Below, piece by piece: positions 7,010 through 7,732 of a stretch of DNA of 7,732 nucleotides. The position numbers were made by a program, and so were the translations under genes. Under the pieces are notes generated by a model, which was given only the letters and a program-made list of their open reading frames with translations, ran no database searches and had not been told where the DNA came from. The stretch lies in the NCBI RefSeq assembly GCF_029933015.1, contig NZ_JAOZOZ010000045.1:4973-12704 (forward strand). Reading direction: 5' to 3'. Source of the DNA: Hydrogenimonas sp. GTDB taxonomy: Bacteria; Campylobacterota; Campylobacteria; Campylobacterales; Hydrogenimonadaceae. Each line of letters opens with the position of its first letter. The first letter of the stretch is position 1.

Positions 7010-7018
7010 TGCTATAAT
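7010..7018 (+). promoter_or_regulatory. Extended -10 promoter of moaDE
   Basis: TGCTATAAT is a TGn-extended perfect -10 (hexamer 7013-7018). Transcription would start at about 7025, leaving a leader of roughly 20 nt that carries the Shine-Dalgarno. At 17-bp spacing the -35 position (6990-6995) reads ACCCAC, not a consensus match, and it overlaps the divergent mqnA -10. Confidence 0.7.
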
Positions 7019-7033
7019 CGGAGCCAAAAAGCA

Positions 7034-7039
7034 GAGGGA
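7034..7039 (+). promoter_or_regulatory. Shine-Dalgarno of moaD
   Basis: GAGGGA lies 5 nt before the moaD ATG at 7045 and confirms that start. It contrasts with the divergent mqnA, which has no Shine-Dalgarno although its promoter lies in the same 66-bp region. Confidence 0.75.
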
Positions 7040-7044
7040 TTTGT

Positions 7045-7266
7045 ATGGTCAAAGTGGAATTTCTGGGACCGATCGGCAAAGAACCGATGGAGATCGAAGC
7101 CAAAACGCTCGCCGACGTCGCCGCGAGACTCAAAGAGGACCCCGAAGTGGCCAAATGGCTCGAACAGTCGGCCGTCGCCGTCAACGACACGATGGTCAAG
7201 AGTCTCGATATCCCGCTGAAGGAGGGAGACAGGGTTTCGCTCCTTCCTCCGGTATGCGGCGGGTGA
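7045..7266 (+). CDS. moaD: MoaD, molybdopterin synthase small (sulfur-carrier) subunit (73 aa)
   Basis: Ubiquitin-fold sulfur carrier. Its C-terminal glycine is adenylated and converted to a thiocarboxylate, which gives sulfur to precursor Z (cPMP) in complex with MoaE, making molybdopterin in the cytoplasm. Seen: first beta strand VKVEFLGPIGKE (2-13); the helix TLADVAARLKED (21-32); the AVAVNDTMV strand (43-51); the PLKEGDRVSLLPPVCGG end (57-73) with the essential terminal Gly-Gly. The length is normal for MoaD. The adjacent moaE, 4 nt downstream, favours MoaD over the similar ThiS. It is the first gene after the divergent promoter and has a clear Shine-Dalgarno. The activating enzyme (MoeB type) is not in the window. 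Confidence 0.95.
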   Translation: MVKVEFLGPIGKEPMEIEAKTLADVAARLKEDPEVAKWLEQSAVAVNDTMVKSLDIPLKEGDRVSLLPPVCGG

Positions 7267-7270
7267 GGCG

Positions 7271-7717
7271 ATGCTGAAGATCTATCCCGGCCCTCTGCCC
7301 GTCTCCGAGCTTCTGAGCGAATGGTACGGCGCCCATTACGACGAAAACTACGGCGCCATGGTCAACTTCGTCGGCACCATCCGCGACGAAGGCGGCATCG
7401 ACGCGCTCAGTTTCGACATCTATCTGCCGGTGCTGCAAAAGTGGTTCGACGGCTGGAAAGCGAAACTCGAATCCAAAGGAGCGCTCCTGATGATGGCCCA
7501 CAGCGAGGGGGACGTGCCGGTCCACACCTCCTCCTTCGCCTGCGCCATTTTCAGCCCCAAGCGGCGCGTCGCGCTGGAGATGCTCGACGCGTTCGTCGAG
7601 GATTTCAAAGCCAACGCCCCGATCTGGAAATACGATGTCCGGGAGGGCAAACGCATCTACGCGGCCGACCGCTCCACCCCGATGGACGGAAGCGGCCTGC
7701 TGGCGGGGGACGGGTGA
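7271..7717 (+). CDS. moaE: MoaE, molybdopterin synthase catalytic large subunit (148 aa)
   Basis: Binds cPMP and, in a heterotetramer with two MoaD, adds the two dithiolene sulfurs to make molybdopterin. Seen: GAMVNFVGTIRDE (28-40) with R38; SFDIYLP (47-53), equivalent to the family YExY segment; HSEGDVPVHTSSFACAIFS (77-95); and FKANAPIWKYD (112-122), in which K113 and K120 have the 7-residue spacing of the catalytic lysines K119 and K126 of E. coli MoaE. The family's HR before the long helix appears as K97-R98. The GSGLLAG tail (140-146) is typical. The ATG lies 4 nt after the moaD stop; GAGG overlaps that TGA, so translation is probably coupled. Length is normal and the gene is complete, ending 15 nt before the window edge. 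Confidence 0.95.
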   Translation: MLKIYPGPLPVSELLSEWYGAHYDENYGAMVNFVGTIRDEGGIDALSFDIYLPVLQKWFDGWKAKLESKGALLMMAHSEGDVPVHTSSFACAIFSPKRRVALEMLDAFVEDFKANAPIWKYDVREGKRIYAADRSTPMDGSGLLAGDG

Positions 7718-7724
7718 ACGGGAA

Positions 7725-7732
7725 ATGGTGAA
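7725..7732 (+). other. Possible first codons of the next gene, cut by the window edge
   Basis: ATGGTGAA begins 7 nt after the moaE stop and stays open to the edge. The tight spacing fits another operon gene, plausibly for molybdenum cofactor synthesis given the context. However, only two full codons are visible and the upstream sequence (ACGGGAA) is a poor ribosome binding site. The GTG overlapping the moaE stop at 7714 is closed by TGA at 7729-7731 and is not a gene. Confidence 0.2.

Noticed and set aside
6334..7017. A 227-codon plus-strand ORF opposite mqnA
   Set aside because: In codon register with mqnA and explained by its codon use; the MqnA motifs on the minus strand are clear.

Overview
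The window looks like chromosomal DNA from a member of the Campylobacterota (former Epsilonproteobacteria), probably one of the higher-GC chemolithotrophic, Hydrogenimonas-like lineages. This rests on three things: a short MqnA of the futalosine menaquinone pathway, the form of MoaD/MoaE (MoaD ending VCGG; MoaE with a SFDIYLP segment and FKANAPIWKYD), and the combination of diheme peroxidase and GGDEF/EAL protein. The phylum is a fair inference and the genus is a guess. Coding density is very high. The longest stretch without a gene is 66 bp, so there is no large non-coding region. I see no tRNA, rRNA, insertion sequence, CRISPR array or convincing terminator.

Layout. A divergent intergenic region (6979-7044) splits the window. 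Leftward, on the minus strand, four genes follow in close order: mqnA (6978-6322), a periplasmic diheme cytochrome c peroxidase (6292-5339), a membrane-bound GGDEF/EAL c-di-GMP protein (5337-3226) and a large NAD-dependent glutamate dehydrogenase (3213-4). The gaps are 29, 1 and 12 nt, so at least the last three look like one transcription unit. Rightward, moaD (7045-7266) and moaE (7271-7717) encode the two subunits of molybdopterin synthase. The window ends 15 nt after moaE, so anything downstream is cut off.

How the genes may work together. MqnA starts menaquinone synthesis. Menaquinol feeds the electron-transport chain, and reduced c-type cytochromes from that chain can supply the peroxidase. 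MoaD/MoaE make the pterin cofactor for the molybdo/tungsto-oxidoreductases (nitrate reductase, formate dehydrogenase, polysulfide reductase type) that this phylum typically uses with menaquinone. Glutamate dehydrogenase feeds 2-oxoglutarate and NADH into metabolism. The c-di-GMP protein has a large periplasmic sensory region and sits directly behind the periplasmic peroxidase gene, so a shared response to a periplasmic signal is possible but unproven.

Points of interest are regulatory and architectural; I found no clearly new multi-gene system. mqnA and moaD are served by two overlapping back-to-back -10 elements. mqnA, and perhaps ccp, has a TATAAT so close to its ATG, without a Shine-Dalgarno, that a leaderless mRNA is predicted. 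The ccp -10 also lies in a perfect 5-1-5 palindrome. The GGDEF/EAL protein has a GGDDF variant and no I-site but an intact EAL active site. A 1208-codon antisense ORF is explained by codon register and is rejected.
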